Assembly: GCF_013359755.1 (NCBI RefSeq)
Contig: NZ_JABMCJ010000093.1
Location: forward strand, 62,001 to 126,000
Length of the DNA stretch: 64,000 nt
Source of the DNA: Tardiphaga robiniae
GTDB lineage: Bacteria > Pseudomonadota > Alphaproteobacteria > Rhizobiales > Xanthobacteraceae
Direction of reading: 5' to 3'
Every line of letters starts with the position of its first letter. Within the stretch, counting starts at the first letter, position 1. Below, piece after piece: positions 17,199 to 27,497 of this stretch. The notes under the pieces are model-generated. The model ran no database searches. It had not been told where the DNA came from and saw only the letters and a list, made by a program, of their open reading frames with translations. The position numbers and the translations under genes are program-made.

Positions 17199-17969
17199 AT
17201 GCGTCTCGCCAATAAACTCGCCGCCGTCACCGCTGCTGCATCGGGCATGGGACGCGCCGGCGTCGAACTGTTCCTCAAGGAAGGCGCCAAGGTCGCCGCC
17301 ATTGACGTCAATGCGGACGCGCTCGCGCAGCTCAAATCCGACATGAAGAAGCTGGGTTATGAGCTCACCACCATCCAGGCCGATCTGTCGAAGACCGAAC
17401 AGATGAAGAGTTCAATCAACGACGCGGCTGCCGCGCTCGGCGGCATCGATATCCTCTGGGCCCATGCCGGCACACCAGGGCCGGCCGGCGTCGAGAATCT
17501 CGACCTCACGGCCTATGAATTTGCGATGGCGCTCAACGTCACCTCGGCGACGCTGGCGGCCGGCGAAGTGATCAAGCACATGCGCAAGCGCGGCGGCGGC
17601 TCGGTGATCTTCACCTCGTCGGTGTCGGGCATTGTCGGCTCCATGATGAGCCCGATCTATTCGGCTGCTAAGTTCGCTGTGGTCGGCCTCACCAAGTCGC
17701 TGGCACAGGCATTTGCTTCCGATAAAGTCCGCGTCAACGTGATCTGCCCGGGTCTTGCGGATACACCGATGAAGCTCGGTTTCACCGGCCGCTCGGGCGT
17801 CGCAGCGGAAGCTGCGGCCAACGAGGCCAAGCTTTTGGCGGCGGTGCCCATGGGCCGTCTCTGTAAGGCCGAGGATGTGGCGCATGCCGCGCTGTGGCTT
17901 GGTTCGGACGATGCTTCCTTCATCACGGGCATCGCGCTGCCGGTGGATGGCGGCTTTACCGCGCGCTGA
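17199..17969 (+). CDS. SDR-family oxidoreductase
   Basis: A 256-residue classical short-chain dehydrogenase. The cofactor loop reads TAAASGMGRAG, a variant of TGxxxGIG. The structural NNAG motif is altered to WAHAG. The active site is complete: Ser in TSSVSGI and Tyr/Lys in YSAAKFA (about residues 152-156). The C-terminal DGGFTAR ending is typical. It probably oxidises or reduces a secondary alcohol or ketone with NAD(P)(H); the substrate is unknown. AAGGACA lies upstream of ATG 17199. It follows the ABC receptor gene, so the two may belong to one IclR-controlled catabolic unit, though a terminator lies between them. Confidence 0.9.
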   Translation: MRLANKLAAVTAAASGMGRAGVELFLKEGAKVAAIDVNADALAQLKSDMKKLGYELTTIQADLSKTEQMKSSINDAAAALGGIDILWAHAGTPGPAGVENLDLTAYEFAMALNVTSATLAAGEVIKHMRKRGGGSVIFTSSVSGIVGSMMSPIYSAAKFAVVGLTKSLAQAFASDKVRVNVICPGLADTPMKLGFTGRSGVAAEAAANEAKLLAAVPMGRLCKAEDVAHAALWLGSDDASFITGIALPVDGGFTAR

Positions 17970-17991
17970 TCTGCGATCACCGCAAAAATAG

Positions 17992-18028
17992 AGAAGGGCG
18001 CGGTCATGGCTGACCGCGCCCTTCTTGT
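17992..18028. terminator. Strong bidirectional terminator between SDR and chemoreceptor 1
   Basis: A perfect 15-bp stem, AGAAGGGCGCGGTCA (17992-18006), loop TGGC, and TGACCGCGCCCTTCT (18011-18025), between two convergent genes. A-rich sequence precedes it and TTGTTT follows. Its core resembles the terminator at 19868-19897 after the second chemoreceptor. Confidence 0.8.
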
Positions 18029-18044
18029 TTGGCGGCAATGCGTA

Positions 18045-19739
18045 TCAGGCGGCGCGTACGCCGGCGAGGAAGGTTTTGACTTCGCCGGAGAGTTGCTCGG
18101 CCTGTTTCGACAGGCCGGTTGCCGCACTCAGCACCATACCCGCAGCGTTGCCGGTCTCGTGCGCTGCCGAGCTGACACCGCCGATATTGGTGGTGACGTT
18201 CTGGGTCGCCTGCGCCGTCTGCGTCACGTTGCGAGCAATTTCCGCAGTCGCCGTACCTTGCTCCTCGATGGCAGAGCCGATCGTGGTGGCGATGGCGCTG
18301 ACTTCTTCGATCGTGGCGGTGATGCCCTGGATGGCATCGACGGCTTCCTTGGTCGCGCTCTGGATTTGCGCGATGCGCGTGCTGATCTCCTTGGTGGCAT
18401 CGGCGGTCTGCCCGGCGAGGCTCTTCACTTCGGTGGCGACCACCGCGAAGCCGCGGCCGGCATCGCCAGCGCGTGCAGCTTCGATGGTGGCGTTCAGAGC
18501 GAGGAGGTTGGTCTGGGCGGCGATGGTTTGGATCAGCTCGACGACATGTTCGATCTGCTGTGCGCCATCCGCCAGCGCCCGCACGATGGTATCGGTGCGG
18601 CGTGCACTATCCACCGCGTGCGACGTGATCTTGGCGGACTGGGCCATCTGGCGGGCGATCTCGGTGATCGACGACGACAGTTCTTCGGCGGCAGATGCGA
18701 CTGTCTGAACGCGTGTGCTGGCTTCGGTCGCAGCCGAGCTGACCATGGTGGCCTGCTGGTTGGTGCGATCGGCTGTGCCCGTCATGGACTGTGCGGTGGC
18801 TTCGAGCTCGGTCGACCCCGATGCCATCAGTCCGACAAGCTGGCCGACGGATGCGTCGAAGCGATTGGCAAGGGCGATCAACGCCTCGCGCTTCTCGGCT
18901 TCGCTCATCTGCTTCAGCTTGGACTGCTCGGCTTCGAGAGACCGTGCCGTGAGTGAGGTCTGCCGAAGCATTTCCAGCGTTTCCGCCATGCGGCCGATTT
19001 CGTCGCCGCGATCGGTTTCCTCGACCTTGGCGTCGAGCGCTCCGTTGGCGATGTCATGCATGCGTGACTGCAACCGGCGAAGTGCACCGAGGATGTCGCT
19101 GGAAATCAGCCAGGACAACAGCGCCATCAGCGCGAGGACGCCAGCACCGATAGCGCCGAGGCGCATCAGCAGCGCATTCATGTCGGCATCGAGGTCGTCC
19201 ACATAGACGCCGATGCTGATGACGACGTTCCACGGCGCAAATTTGCGCGCGAACACGACTTTCGGCCGAGGCTCATCCTGTCCAGGACGTGGATACAGAT
19301 AGGTCGCGGTCGCACCTTCAGGCTTGCTGTTGGCGGCGGCGATGACGGCGGAGGCGATCAGGACGCCGTTGGAATCCTTGCCGTTGGTGATGGTGCCTTC
19401 GAGTTTCGGAAGCGTGCCGTGGACCATCACGGTGGAGTCGGCGCGATAGGCGAGCACGTAGCCCTGTCCCTTGTCGAACAACATGCGTCGGCTGCGCAGG
19501 CGAAGCTGATCTTCAGCTTCCGGCAGCTTCATCTTGCCCGCTTCAACTTCGTCCTGGAGCGATTGCGCGAGGCCAGTGACGAGATCGACGGCGGTGCGGA
19601 GCTGCAAAATCCGATCCTCCATCATCCGCTTCTGACTAAGCGAAGCGGCGACCGCGATGACGGCGCAGACCGCAATGGCAGAGACCGCGACCATGCTGAC
19701 GAGCTTGGTGCGGATCGTGAAGTTACTGAGCAGACTCAT
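18045..19739 (-). CDS. Methyl-accepting chemotaxis protein (tandem copy 1)
   Basis: A 564-residue chemoreceptor. The first transmembrane helix (about 14-36) is followed by a periplasmic single Cache-type sensor (about 37-185, with [20 protein letters not shown] typical of sCache_2), a second helix (about 186-208), a HAMP linker (about 209-262), and the cytoplasmic signalling domain with the conserved hairpin tip ([20 protein letters not shown]). I chose ATG 19739 because GAGG sits 6 bases upstream and the first helix starts soon after. It signals to CheA/CheW, which are not encoded here. The next gene upstream, 19925-21619, is a same-length paralogue with a nearly identical signalling domain but a diverged sensor. 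The ligand is unknown, likely a small carboxylate as for many sCache_2 receptors. Confidence 0.93.
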   Translation of the reverse strand: MSLLSNFTIRTKLVSMVAVSAIAVCAVIAVAASLSQKRMMEDRILQLRTAVDLVTGLAQSLQDEVEAGKMKLPEAEDQLRLRSRRMLFDKGQGYVLAYRADSTVMVHGTLPKLEGTITNGKDSNGVLIASAVIAAANSKPEGATATYLYPRPGQDEPRPKVVFARKFAPWNVVISIGVYVDDLDADMNALLMRLGAIGAGVLALMALLSWLISSDILGALRRLQSRMHDIANGALDAKVEETDRGDEIGRMAETLEMLRQTSLTARSLEAEQSKLKQMSEAEKREALIALANRFDASVGQLVGLMASGSTELEATAQSMTGTADRTNQQATMVSSAATEASTRVQTVASAAEELSSSITEIARQMAQSAKITSHAVDSARRTDTIVRALADGAQQIEHVVELIQTIAAQTNLLALNATIEAARAGDAGRGFAVVATEVKSLAGQTADATKEISTRIAQIQSATKEAVDAIQGITATIEEVSAIATTIGSAIEEQGTATAEIARNVTQTAQATQNVTTNIGGVSSAAHETGNAAGMVLSAATGLSKQAEQLSGEVKTFLAGVRAA

Positions 19740-19771
19740 CTGGACCTCGGCGTGAGAGTGACCAGACAATA

Positions 19772-19794
19772 ATACCGTCAACCTGCTTACCAAT
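19772..19794 (-). promoter_or_regulatory. Upstream element of chemoreceptor 1 (shared with chemoreceptor 2)
   Basis: On the minus strand ATTGGTAAGC is followed by 8 bases and GGTAT, 33-55 bases before the start codon. The same two blocks at exactly the same spacing precede the paralogue (21654-21676). Here the first block is also part of the palindrome TTACC-ATT-GGTAA. This is probably a conserved promoter or activator site. Confidence 0.45.
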
Positions 19795-19867
19795 GGTAAA
19801 TCACGGGTTGCAATGCGCATCTTGAAGCGAGTTCAGCATGCGTCGCTTCGTCAGGTCCTGAAATGAA

Positions 19868-19897
19868 AAAGGCGCAGTCATTGCTGACTGCGCCTTT
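19868..19897 (-). terminator. Intrinsic terminator after chemoreceptor 2
   Basis: AAAGGCGCAGTCA (19868-19880), loop TTGC, TGACTGCGCCTTT (19885-19897): a perfect 13-bp stem. Reading on the minus strand it ends in a T-run, so it terminates the upstream chemoreceptor before copy 1 begins. Confidence 0.8.
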
Positions 19898-19924
19898 CAT
19901 TTAATGGGGTTTAGTTCGTCATGC

Positions 19925-21619
19925 TTAGGCAGCCCGCACGCCGGCGAGGAACGTCGTGACTTCGCCAGACAATTGCTCGGCCTGCTTCGATAGGCCGGAA
20001 GCGGCGTTGAGCACCATGCCGGCAGCGTCGCCGGTCTCATGCGCGGCAGCGCTGACGCCGCCAATATTGGTAGTGACGTCCTGCGTAGCCTGCGCCGTCT
20101 GCGTCACGTTGCGGGCGATCTCCGCGGTCGCGGCACCTTGCTCCTCAATGGCGGAGCCGATCGTGGTGGCGATGGCGCTGACTTCCTCGATGGTGGCGGT
20201 GATGCCCTGGATCGCGTCGACAGCTTCCTTGGTCGCACTCTGGATCTGCGCGATGCGGGTGCTGATTTCCTTGGTGGCGTCGGCGGTCTGACCGGCAAGG
20301 CTCTTCACTTCGGTCGCCACGACGGCGAAGCCGCGGCCTGCATCACCGGCGCGGGCGGCTTCGATCGTGGCATTTAGCGCCAGCAAGTTGGTCTGGCCGG
20401 CAATCGTCGAGATCAGTTCTACGACATGCTCGATCTGCTGCGCGCCGTCAGCGAGGGCGCGAACGATGGTGTCGGTGCGGCGGGCGCTATCGACGGCGTG
20501 GGTGGTGATCTTGGCCGACTGCGCCATCTGACGCGCGATCTCGGCGATAGACGATGACAGTTCCTCGGCGGCGGCGGCGACCGTCTGCACGCGGGTGCTG
20601 GCTTGCAAGGCGGCAGTGTTGACGATGCCGGCCTGGTCATTGGTGCGGGCGGCGGTGCCGCTCATCGACTGCGCGGTGGCTTCGAGCTCGGTCGAACCGG
20701 ATGCCATCAGGCCGACCAACTGGCCGACCGAAGAGTCGAAACGATCGGCGAGGGCAATCAGCGCATCGCGCTTCTCGGCTTCACTCATCTGTTTCAACTT
20801 GGCCTGCTCGGCTTCGAGGGAGCGGGCGGTTAGCGAGGTCTGGCGCAGCATTTCCAGCGTTTCGGCCATGCGGCCGATTTCGTCGCCGCGGTCGGTTTCG
20901 CCGACATTCTCATCGAGCGCGCCATTGGCAATCGCGTGCATACGTGCCTGCAGCCGGCGGAGTGCGCTCAGGATGTCGCTGGCCATCAGAAAGGACAGCA
21001 GTGCCATAACAGCGAGGACGCCGGCGCCGAGCGAGCCGAGGCGGACGAGGAGAGCATTCACGTCGGCGTCGAGGTCGTCGATATAAAGGCCGGTGCTGAA
21101 GGTGATATCCCATGGGGCATAGTAACGAGCAAAGACCATTTTGGCGGTCGGCTCAGTCTGGCCGGGACGCGGATAGAGATAGTAAGTGCTGCCGCCATTG
21201 GCGGTCTGGCGTGCGGCGTCGATGATTGCTCTGGAAATCAGGATGCCATTGGAATCCTTGGCGCCCGTGTTCTTGTCTTCCAACTTCGGATTACCGGCAT
21301 TTACCAACAGGACGCCGTCGGGCCTGTAGGCCACGAGATAGCCCTGCTTGTTGCCGAAGGTCATGTTGCGGGCGAGCTGGCGATAGCGCATCTGGGCGTC
21401 AGCCAAGGAGATCTTTCCGGCCGCAATTTCTTCCTGCATGCTGTCGGCCATGCCGACCATCAGATCGACCGCAGTGTGGAGCTGTTCCATCCGATCCTGC
21501 TGCATGCGCTTCTGGCTCAGCGAAGCAGCCACCGCAATGATGGCGCAGATAGACGCAGCAGAGACCAGCACCATGCTGGTGAGCTTGGTGCGGATGGTGA
21601 AACGGCTAAGCAAACTCAT
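19925..21619 (-). CDS. Methyl-accepting chemotaxis protein (tandem copy 2)
   Basis: A 564-residue chemoreceptor with the same architecture and exactly the same length as the next gene downstream: transmembrane helix, periplasmic sCache_2-type sensor ([20 protein letters not shown]), second helix, HAMP, signalling domain. The signalling tip is residue-for-residue identical to copy 1 over about 95 residues, whereas the sensor (about 37-185) differs at many positions, so the two probably detect different but related ligands. The ATG 21619 start is supported by AGAGGTCGAC just upstream. It has its own upstream element and its own terminator, so the two genes are separate transcription units. Confidence 0.93.
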   Translation of the reverse strand: MSLLSRFTIRTKLTSMVLVSAASICAIIAVAASLSQKRMQQDRMEQLHTAVDLMVGMADSMQEEIAAGKISLADAQMRYRQLARNMTFGNKQGYLVAYRPDGVLLVNAGNPKLEDKNTGAKDSNGILISRAIIDAARQTANGGSTYYLYPRPGQTEPTAKMVFARYYAPWDITFSTGLYIDDLDADVNALLVRLGSLGAGVLAVMALLSFLMASDILSALRRLQARMHAIANGALDENVGETDRGDEIGRMAETLEMLRQTSLTARSLEAEQAKLKQMSEAEKRDALIALADRFDSSVGQLVGLMASGSTELEATAQSMSGTAARTNDQAGIVNTAALQASTRVQTVAAAAEELSSSIAEIARQMAQSAKITTHAVDSARRTDTIVRALADGAQQIEHVVELISTIAGQTNLLALNATIEAARAGDAGRGFAVVATEVKSLAGQTADATKEISTRIAQIQSATKEAVDAIQGITATIEEVSAIATTIGSAIEEQGAATAEIARNVTQTAQATQDVTTNIGGVSAAAHETGDAAGMVLNAASGLSKQAEQLSGEVTTFLAGVRAA

Positions 21620-21653
21620 GTCGACCTCTGATCGGAGCATTACTGGCAAAAAG

Positions 21654-21676
21654 ATACCAGCGAGTCGCTTACCAAT
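21654..21676 (-). promoter_or_regulatory. Upstream element of chemoreceptor 2 (shared with chemoreceptor 1)
   Basis: ATTGGTAAGC-N8-GGTAT on the minus strand, 35-57 bases before the start codon, matching the element of the paralogue at 19772-19794 in both sequence and spacing. Confidence 0.45.
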
Positions 21677-21729
21677 CGTGAAAGCTGACAAACTCAATGA
21701 GTTCGCTGTGCGAACGCGCGTGTAGCGAT

Positions 21730-22962
21730 TTAGCGGCGCAAGGCAGGGACGACGAGAAACGGGATCATGCCGATCACGACGCTGATCAAGGCAAAGGCGA
21801 GCAGCGCGTTATAGCTCTGGGTCCAGTCATGCAGCAGGCCGCCGGTCCATGAGCCAAGTGCCGCTCCGAGCCCGCTGCCGAAGGTGATCGTCCCATAAAT
21901 GGTGCCCATCCGTTTGCCGCGAAAGATCTTCATGGCGGTCGCTGACAGCAGCGGGCCGCGCGATCCGATCATGCTGCCGAAGCAGACGACGAAGCCGGTG
22001 AGCAGCGCGTAGTTCGGATACCATTGCAGCAGCCACAGCATCACGATGCCGAGGATCGACATTGAATAACTGAACAGGATCGACGGCCGTCGACCGATCA
22101 CGCCGTCGAGCCAGCTGACGCCGATCATGCCGAACAGCAGCGCTATGCCGCTGAAACCCCAAGCCGTCGCTGCTTGCAGAGGCGGGAAGCCGACATCGAC
22201 GAGATAGGCGACCACTTGCGGCGTGATTGCAAACATGCCGATGGCAGTGAAGAAGAATGTGCCGAATAGCGCCCAGAATGCGTGATGGCGCATGGCGCCG
22301 ACCAGTGTCCATCCTTCGTCGATGATGTCGTCGTGCTTCTCCGATTTATCGAGATGCGGCGACCCCGCGCTGATCTTACGCCAAGGTAGCAATATGGTGG
22401 GTACCAGCAGGGCCAGCGCGATCATGCCGAAGGTGCGGTAGGCGCCACGCCACTCGATGTGATCGATCAGAAGCTGTGCAAGCGGCAGCATCACCAGGAC
22501 GCCTGCGCCGGTGGCGGAATAGAAAACCGACATTGCTAGCGGCAGTCGCTTGCCGAACCAGCGTCCCAGCAGCAGCGCATTCGGGACGTTGCCGATGCAG
22601 GCGACGGCAAAGCCGAAACAGGCACCGAGGGCGAGCTGAAACTGCCACAGGTGCTGGGCATAGGCGGCGGCCAGCAACGAAAGTCCAAGGACCGAAAGGC
22701 CGGCGACGAATACCGTGCGCGGCCCCGAGCGATCGAACAGCCGGCCGATCAATGGAGATGACAGGCCGACGCACAGCGCCGTCAACGAATAGATCGAAAC
22801 GACTTCGCTACGGTCCCAGCCGAATGATTGTGAAATCGGCAGCAGGAAGACCGAGAAACTCTCCTGCAGTCCCCGGCCGAACAGCGCAAAGGTGAAGCTG
22901 AGGCCGAGGACCGATAGTCCGATGCGTTGCGACGACTTCAAATCCATCTGGCTCTTCTTCAC
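21730..22962 (-). CDS. MFS transporter
   Basis: A 410-residue major facilitator with twelve predicted membrane helices in two halves of six and a hydrophilic central loop (about residues 195-220, [20 protein letters not shown]). The loop between helices 2 and 3 reads [13 protein letters not shown], the MFS signature. The pattern resembles the oxalate/formate antiporter or monocarboxylate-type MFS carriers, but the substrate cannot be fixed. It lies upstream of the chemoreceptors on the same strand with about 110 bp between, so it may share their context, possibly uptake of a compound that is also sensed. The start at ATG 22962 puts a short charged N-terminus ahead of helix 1. Confidence 0.85.
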   Translation of the reverse strand: MKKSQMDLKSSQRIGLSVLGLSFTFALFGRGLQESFSVFLLPISQSFGWDRSEVVSIYSLTALCVGLSSPLIGRLFDRSGPRTVFVAGLSVLGLSLLAAAYAQHLWQFQLALGACFGFAVACIGNVPNALLLGRWFGKRLPLAMSVFYSATGAGVLVMLPLAQLLIDHIEWRGAYRTFGMIALALLVPTILLPWRKISAGSPHLDKSEKHDDIIDEGWTLVGAMRHHAFWALFGTFFFTAIGMFAITPQVVAYLVDVGFPPLQAATAWGFSGIALLFGMIGVSWLDGVIGRRPSILFSYSMSILGIVMLWLLQWYPNYALLTGFVVCFGSMIGSRGPLLSATAMKIFRGKRMGTIYGTITFGSGLGAALGSWTGGLLHDWTQSYNALLAFALISVVIGMIPFLVVPALRR

Positions 22963-23031
22963 GGCGTTTGCGACAGCTGCGCCATGGAGCGCGTTTCACC
23001 GGGCATGAACAAGTGCGCTGGATGAATGTGG

Positions 23032-24282
23032 CTATGCAGGCTTGAGCAGGATGTGCCGCTTCTTCCCGAGCGAGAGCTTGATGACGCCTTCCGTCAGCAG
23101 CGCGGGAGTCAGCATCATCTTTTCGTCGGTGACCGCAACATCGTTGACGCGCAAGCCACTGCCCTTGATCTGCCGCCGCGCTTCGCCGTTCGACGCGACG
23201 AAACCGGCATTGACGAAGGCCGCGAGGACACCGATGCCTGCTTCAAGTTCAGCTTGCGGAATATTGACGGTCGGCAAGCTGTCGGCGAGCGCGCCTTCCT
23301 CGAAGGTCTTGCGTGCCGTCTCCGCAGCGGCATTTGCTGCATCGCGGTCGTGCACCACGGCCGTCGCTTCGGTGGCGAGAATCTTCTTCGCCTCGTTGAT
23401 CTCCGAACCGCTCAAGGCGGCGAGCTTGGCGATTTCGTCGAGGGGCAGGCGTGTGAAGACCTTGAGGAAACGGCCGACGTCTGCATCTTCGGTGTTGCGG
23501 AAGTACTGCCAGAAGTCGTAGGGGCTGAAGAGGTCACCGTTGAGCCAGACGGCGCCGGAGGCCGACTTGCCCATCTTCTCGCCAGATGACTTGGTGAGCA
23601 GCGGCGTTGTCAGCGCGTAGAGCTGCGGGCCGCCCATGCGGTGGCTGAGATCGACGCCATTGATGATGTTGCCCCACTGGTCGGAGCCGCCCATCTGCAG
23701 CAGCGTGCCGTAGCGGCGGTTGAGCTCGACGAAGTCGTAGCCCTGCATGATCATGTAGTTGAATTCGAGGAAGGACAGCGACTGGTCGCGGTCGAGGCGC
23801 AGCTTCACGCTGTCGAAGGACAACATACGATTGACCGAGAAGTGGCGGCCGACGTCGCGCAGGAATTCGACATAGTTCAGCTTCAGCAGCCAGTCCGCAT
23901 TGTTGATCATCAGTGCGTCGGTCGGGCCGTCGCCATAGGTCAGCATCTTGCCGAAGATTTTCTTGATGCCTTCGATGTTCTCCGCGATCTTCTCGACCGT
24001 CAGCAGTTGCCGCTGGTCGTCCCGGAACGACGGGTCGCCGACCATCGAGGTACCGCCGCCCATCAGCGTGATCGGGCGGTGGCCGGTCTGCTGAAACCAG
24101 TACAACATGGTCACCGAGATCAGATTGCCGATATGCAGACTGGTCGCCGTGGCGTCATAGCCCACATAAGCCGTGACCGGTCCTTTGCAGCAGGTGGCGT
24201 CCAGCGCCTCGGCATCCGAGACCTGATGGATCAGGCCGCGGCTCTGCAGGACGTTGAGAAAATCGGACTTGTAGCTGGTCAT
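23032..24282 (-). CDS. tyrS: Tyrosyl-tRNA synthetase
   Basis: A 416-residue class I aminoacyl-tRNA synthetase that charges tRNA-Tyr. The HIGH-type motif appears as [14 protein letters not shown] (about residues 45-58) and the KMSKS loop as [13 protein letters not shown] (about 235). Tyrosine-binding and dimer-interface segments are present ([20 protein letters not shown] followed by QWGN). The C-terminal 65 residues form an S4-type RNA-binding domain ([20 protein letters not shown]). Length is typical of bacterial TyrRS. It is divergent from anmK. No T-box leader is visible, as expected outside Firmicutes. Confidence 0.96.
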   Translation of the reverse strand: MTSYKSDFLNVLQSRGLIHQVSDAEALDATCCKGPVTAYVGYDATATSLHIGNLISVTMLYWFQQTGHRPITLMGGGTSMVGDPSFRDDQRQLLTVEKIAENIEGIKKIFGKMLTYGDGPTDALMINNADWLLKLNYVEFLRDVGRHFSVNRMLSFDSVKLRLDRDQSLSFLEFNYMIMQGYDFVELNRRYGTLLQMGGSDQWGNIINGVDLSHRMGGPQLYALTTPLLTKSSGEKMGKSASGAVWLNGDLFSPYDFWQYFRNTEDADVGRFLKVFTRLPLDEIAKLAALSGSEINEAKKILATEATAVVHDRDAANAAAETARKTFEEGALADSLPTVNIPQAELEAGIGVLAAFVNAGFVASNGEARRQIKGSGLRVNDVAVTDEKMMLTPALLTEGVIKLSLGKKRHILLKPA

Positions 24283-24429
24283 CGGTTTACGGCTCGGTTC
24301 GGATAATTTTACGCTGTCTCAATGGATTGGCGGCAAGGTGGGGGCGTGCTGGCTGCCCCAAAGTGCCTGTGGCATTATAAGATTGGACGCTTCGACACAA
24401 GTTTTGACCGGAAATGAGGGCTTTGCCGT

Positions 24430-25548
24430 GTGCCTGATATGCTGACCGCGATCGGACTAATGAGCGGAACCTCGCTGGACGGGGTCGATGTCGCCCTGAT
24501 CGAGACCGATGGCGAACGGGTCGGGTCGTTCGGTCCGTCGGGGTATCGGCCATATAGCGAGGCTGAGCGTGCCGTGTTGCGCCAGGCGCTGGCTGAGGCC
24601 GTGCAACTGAGCCGGCGCGATATTAGGCCGGGCAGTCTGGCCGAGGCGGAGCGGGTGGTGACATCGGCCCATGCCGAGGCCGTCGAGGCGTTTCTGACTG
24701 ATCATGGCATCGCACGAGGCAGCATCGACATTGTCGGCTTTCACGGCCAGACCGTGCTGCATCGTCCCGCCGATCGACTTACCGTGCAGATTGGCGACGG
24801 GGCGAGCCTTGCCGGGATGGTCGGCCTGCCGGTGATCCACGACCTGCGCGCGGCTGATGTGGCTGCGGGCGGGCAGGGAGCGCCGCTGGTGCCGGTCTAT
24901 CACCGTGCGTTGGCGCAGGGACTGCATCGTGACGGGCCCATTGCCGTGGTCAATATCGGCGGCGTGTCCAATGTGACTTACATTGATGGCGACATCGCGT
25001 TGATTGCCTGCGACACCGGTCCGGGCAATGCACTGCTCGATGATTTCGTGTTGCGTGCAACGGGGCAGCCGTTCGATGCGGATGGCGCATTGGCGGCGCA
25101 GGGCCGCGTCGATGATGCGTGGGTCGCAAAGGGGTTGCAGAATCCGTTCTTTGCGGCAGCGCCGCCGAAGTCGCTTGATCGCAATCACTTCGCTGCATTG
25201 CAACTGAGCGATACGACTCCGGCTGATGGTGCAGCGACACTGACGGCGTTCACCGCGGCGACCATCGCCAGCATTGCGCCGCTGTTACCGAAGCCGCCGC
25301 GCAGCTGGATCATCGCCGGCGGCGGCGCACGCAATCCGACGATGCTGCGCATGCTGCGGGAGCGATTGCCGGCCGCTAGCGTCGAGAGTGCGAATGACCT
25401 GGGCTGGTCGGCCGATGCGATGGAAGCGCAGGCCTTCGCGTTCCTGGCGGCGCGCTCGCTTGCGGGCTTGCCGTTGAGCTATCCGGCAACGACTGGTGTG
25501 CCGGAGCCGATGACGGGCGGTGTGAGAGCGGACTACCTCGCGAGCTAG
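24430..25548 (+). CDS. anmK: Anhydro-N-acetylmuramic acid kinase
   Basis: A 372-residue kinase that opens and phosphorylates 1,6-anhydro-MurNAc to MurNAc-6-phosphate during cell-wall recycling. The ATP-binding loop reads GLMSGTSLDGVDVALIETDG at the N-terminus. Further family motifs are VGFHGQTVLHRP, DLRAADVAAGGQGAPLVPVYH, NIGGVSNVTY and CDTGPGNALLDDF, with GGGARNP near the end. I chose GTG 24430 because GAGGG sits 9 bases upstream; ATG 24439 is a close alternative. It is divergent from tyrS, the usual arrangement in this group. The downstream recycling enzyme MurQ is not in the window. Confidence 0.95.
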   Translation: MPDMLTAIGLMSGTSLDGVDVALIETDGERVGSFGPSGYRPYSEAERAVLRQALAEAVQLSRRDIRPGSLAEAERVVTSAHAEAVEAFLTDHGIARGSIDIVGFHGQTVLHRPADRLTVQIGDGASLAGMVGLPVIHDLRAADVAAGGQGAPLVPVYHRALAQGLHRDGPIAVVNIGGVSNVTYIDGDIALIACDTGPGNALLDDFVLRATGQPFDADGALAAQGRVDDAWVAKGLQNPFFAAAPPKSLDRNHFAALQLSDTTPADGAATLTAFTAATIASIAPLLPKPPRSWIIAGGGARNPTMLRMLRERLPAASVESANDLGWSADAMEAQAFAFLAARSLAGLPLSYPATTGVPEPMTGGVRADYLAS

Positions 25549-25865
25549 TGCGAAGTTCGTCATAGCTAAGGCGATTCGACTCACTCAACGAATCAGGTTG
25601 ATCGCGAATAACGGCGTCGATGGCTGTGGTAGTCGGCAAGCTGCCGCGGACACGGATGCGTGATGGCATCATTAAATCTCGTGATAAGTTCGGTAAGGAA
25701 ATGCCGCGGCTTGCCGATTATGTTGCCGAAAGCACACAGCCGGAAAATGATGCTGCGACAATCGACCGCGCGCATTGTTTCGCAACATGATCTTCCACAA
25801 CTCTGCCTCATGAATGGCACGCCCGGGGCAATCGCGCGTGCCGATACGATCGGTACGGAGGCGAT
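25549..25865. other. Intergenic region upstream of the porin gene (317 bp)
   Basis: No gene is seen. It must hold the porin promoter. One dyad is visible near its start, GATTCG / CGAATC separated by 10 bases (about 25571-25592), which has no T-tract and so is not a clear terminator. The last bases before the porin carry the ribosome site GGAGG (25857-25861). Confidence 0.5.
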
Positions 25866-27392
25866 ATGACCACCACGATGAAGCAAATGATACTTGGTTC
25901 CGCTGCAGCGTTGCTGGCAGCGAGCACTGCCCAGGCGGCGGACCTTCCGGTGAAGGCCAAGGCTGTCGAATACGTGAAGATCTGCTCGATCTATGGTGCC
26001 GGCTTCTACTACATCCCGGGCACCGACACCTGCATCAAGATCGGCGGCGCGATCCGCCTTGATACGACTTTTAACGGTGGCCCGTACGACGCGCCGTTCT
26101 GGCAGGGCGGCGCCGGCGGCAACAATCTCTGGACCAAGGATAACTTCCTCACACGCGAACGTATCAACATCACGACCGATACGCGCACGGCGTCCGAATA
26201 CGGCGTGGTGCGTACCTATGCGAATATGCAGCTCGACTTCACGCAGAACCGCGACAGCATCGCCGGCGGCTTCACGGAAGTGGATTTCGCATTCATCCAG
26301 TTCGCCGGATTCACCTTCGGTAAGGCTGTTTCGAACTTCGATCCGCAATGGGCGCTGACCAAACCCTGGATCTCATCGGGCTTCCTTGCGGGTTCGAGCA
26401 ATACGACCGGCATTCCCCAAATCGCTTACACAGCTGAATTCGGCAACGGCTTCTCGGGCACCATCGCGCTCGAGAATGCGTCGCCCTATCGCAATGCCGG
26501 CCTCTACAACACCGCAAACTTCATCGTCGCGCCGGGCGCGGGGTCGTTCACCGGTGCCTTCTACGGCACCAATTCGAACACGTTCTTCGGCAACGCCACG
26601 GGCGGCAACCATATTCCTGATGTCGTCGGCAACCTTCGGCTCGATCAGAAGTGGGGCTCGCTGCATTTCGCTGCGGCCATGCACACGTCGACGGCCGGCT
26701 TCTACGGGGCAAATGAATCCTTCGGGCATCCTGACGATGTCTACGGCTTTGCCGTCAGCGGCGCGGTGGAATTCAAGGTCCTGCCAACCGGTGCAAACGA
26801 CAGCCTGAAGATCGAAGCGTCTTATGCCAAGGGCGCCGCGCGTTACGCCTTCACCGGCGGCTCGCTCGAAACCTCCGGCGGCGGTCGTTTTGCCAAATTC
26901 GATGGCAACACGGTTGGCTTCGGCTACGTGCTCGACGGTGTGTATTCGCCGGGAAGCTCGATCCAGCAGAGCGATGCCTGGGAAGTCAGTGCCTTCTATG
27001 AGCACTACTGGAACACGGCATGGCGCACCTCGGTGTTCGGCAACTACAGCCATATCTCCTATGGCGATGCCGGCAACGCGGTGCTCGCCGCGGCATTCAG
27101 CCCGGCCGGCGGTCGCCTGGGAACGAGCAGTTCGTCCAACCCGGGCTCTACGGCTGGCAGCATTACTGGCACGACCAATAATTTTGATTTCGGCATTGCC
27201 CAGGTCGGTACACGTACTGCATGGACCCCCGTCAAGAACCTGACCCTGTCGGCTGAATTCACCTATAGCCGCCTCGATCAGAATCTCGACGGCACCTATA
27301 CCGGCACGGCAACTGGCAAGCCCAATCAGGCCTACCAGATCAAGGATCAGAATCTTTACAACGGCTCGGTCCAGATCCTGCGCTCGTTCTGA
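25866..27392 (+). CDS. Outer-membrane porin (rhizobial type)
   Basis: A 508-residue porin. A signal peptide (MTTTMKQMILGSAAALLAAS, cut at AQA-ADLPVK) precedes the family's N-terminal signature ADLPVKAKAVEYVKICSIYG and the conserved cysteine pair (ICS, DTCIKIGG). The rest is beta-strand rich with alternating aromatic residues, and the last strand ends in phenylalanine (QILRSF), the outer-membrane assembly signal. It belongs to the Porin_2 family of alphaproteobacteria, which form trimeric channels for small hydrophilic solutes. GGAGGCG precedes ATG 25866 and a strong terminator follows. Such porins are normally highly expressed. The surface-loop segment near residues 405-435 is Ser/Gly/Thr-rich. 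Confidence 0.95.
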   Translation: MTTTMKQMILGSAAALLAASTAQAADLPVKAKAVEYVKICSIYGAGFYYIPGTDTCIKIGGAIRLDTTFNGGPYDAPFWQGGAGGNNLWTKDNFLTRERINITTDTRTASEYGVVRTYANMQLDFTQNRDSIAGGFTEVDFAFIQFAGFTFGKAVSNFDPQWALTKPWISSGFLAGSSNTTGIPQIAYTAEFGNGFSGTIALENASPYRNAGLYNTANFIVAPGAGSFTGAFYGTNSNTFFGNATGGNHIPDVVGNLRLDQKWGSLHFAAAMHTSTAGFYGANESFGHPDDVYGFAVSGAVEFKVLPTGANDSLKIEASYAKGAARYAFTGGSLETSGGGRFAKFDGNTVGFGYVLDGVYSPGSSIQQSDAWEVSAFYEHYWNTAWRTSVFGNYSHISYGDAGNAVLAAAFSPAGGRLGTSSSSNPGSTAGSITGTTNNFDFGIAQVGTRTAWTPVKNLTLSAEFTYSRLDQNLDGTYTGTATGKPNQAYQIKDQNLYNGSVQILRSF

Positions 27393-27420
27393 TCCCGATC
27401 AGGACCTAAAACTGAAACTG

Positions 27421-27454
27421 AAAAGCCCTCGGCCGATCCGGCCGAGGGCTTTTT
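27421..27454 (+). terminator. Intrinsic terminator after the porin gene
   Basis: GCCCTCGGCCG (27425-27435), loop ATC, CGGCCGAGGGC (27439-27449), flanked by AAAA before and TTTTT after. A perfect 11-bp GC-rich stem; it may also serve the converging hydrolase gene. Confidence 0.9.
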
Positions 27455-27497
27455 GTTAGGTTGACATGAAGCGGCCGGCGTGAGGCCGATCGACGCC

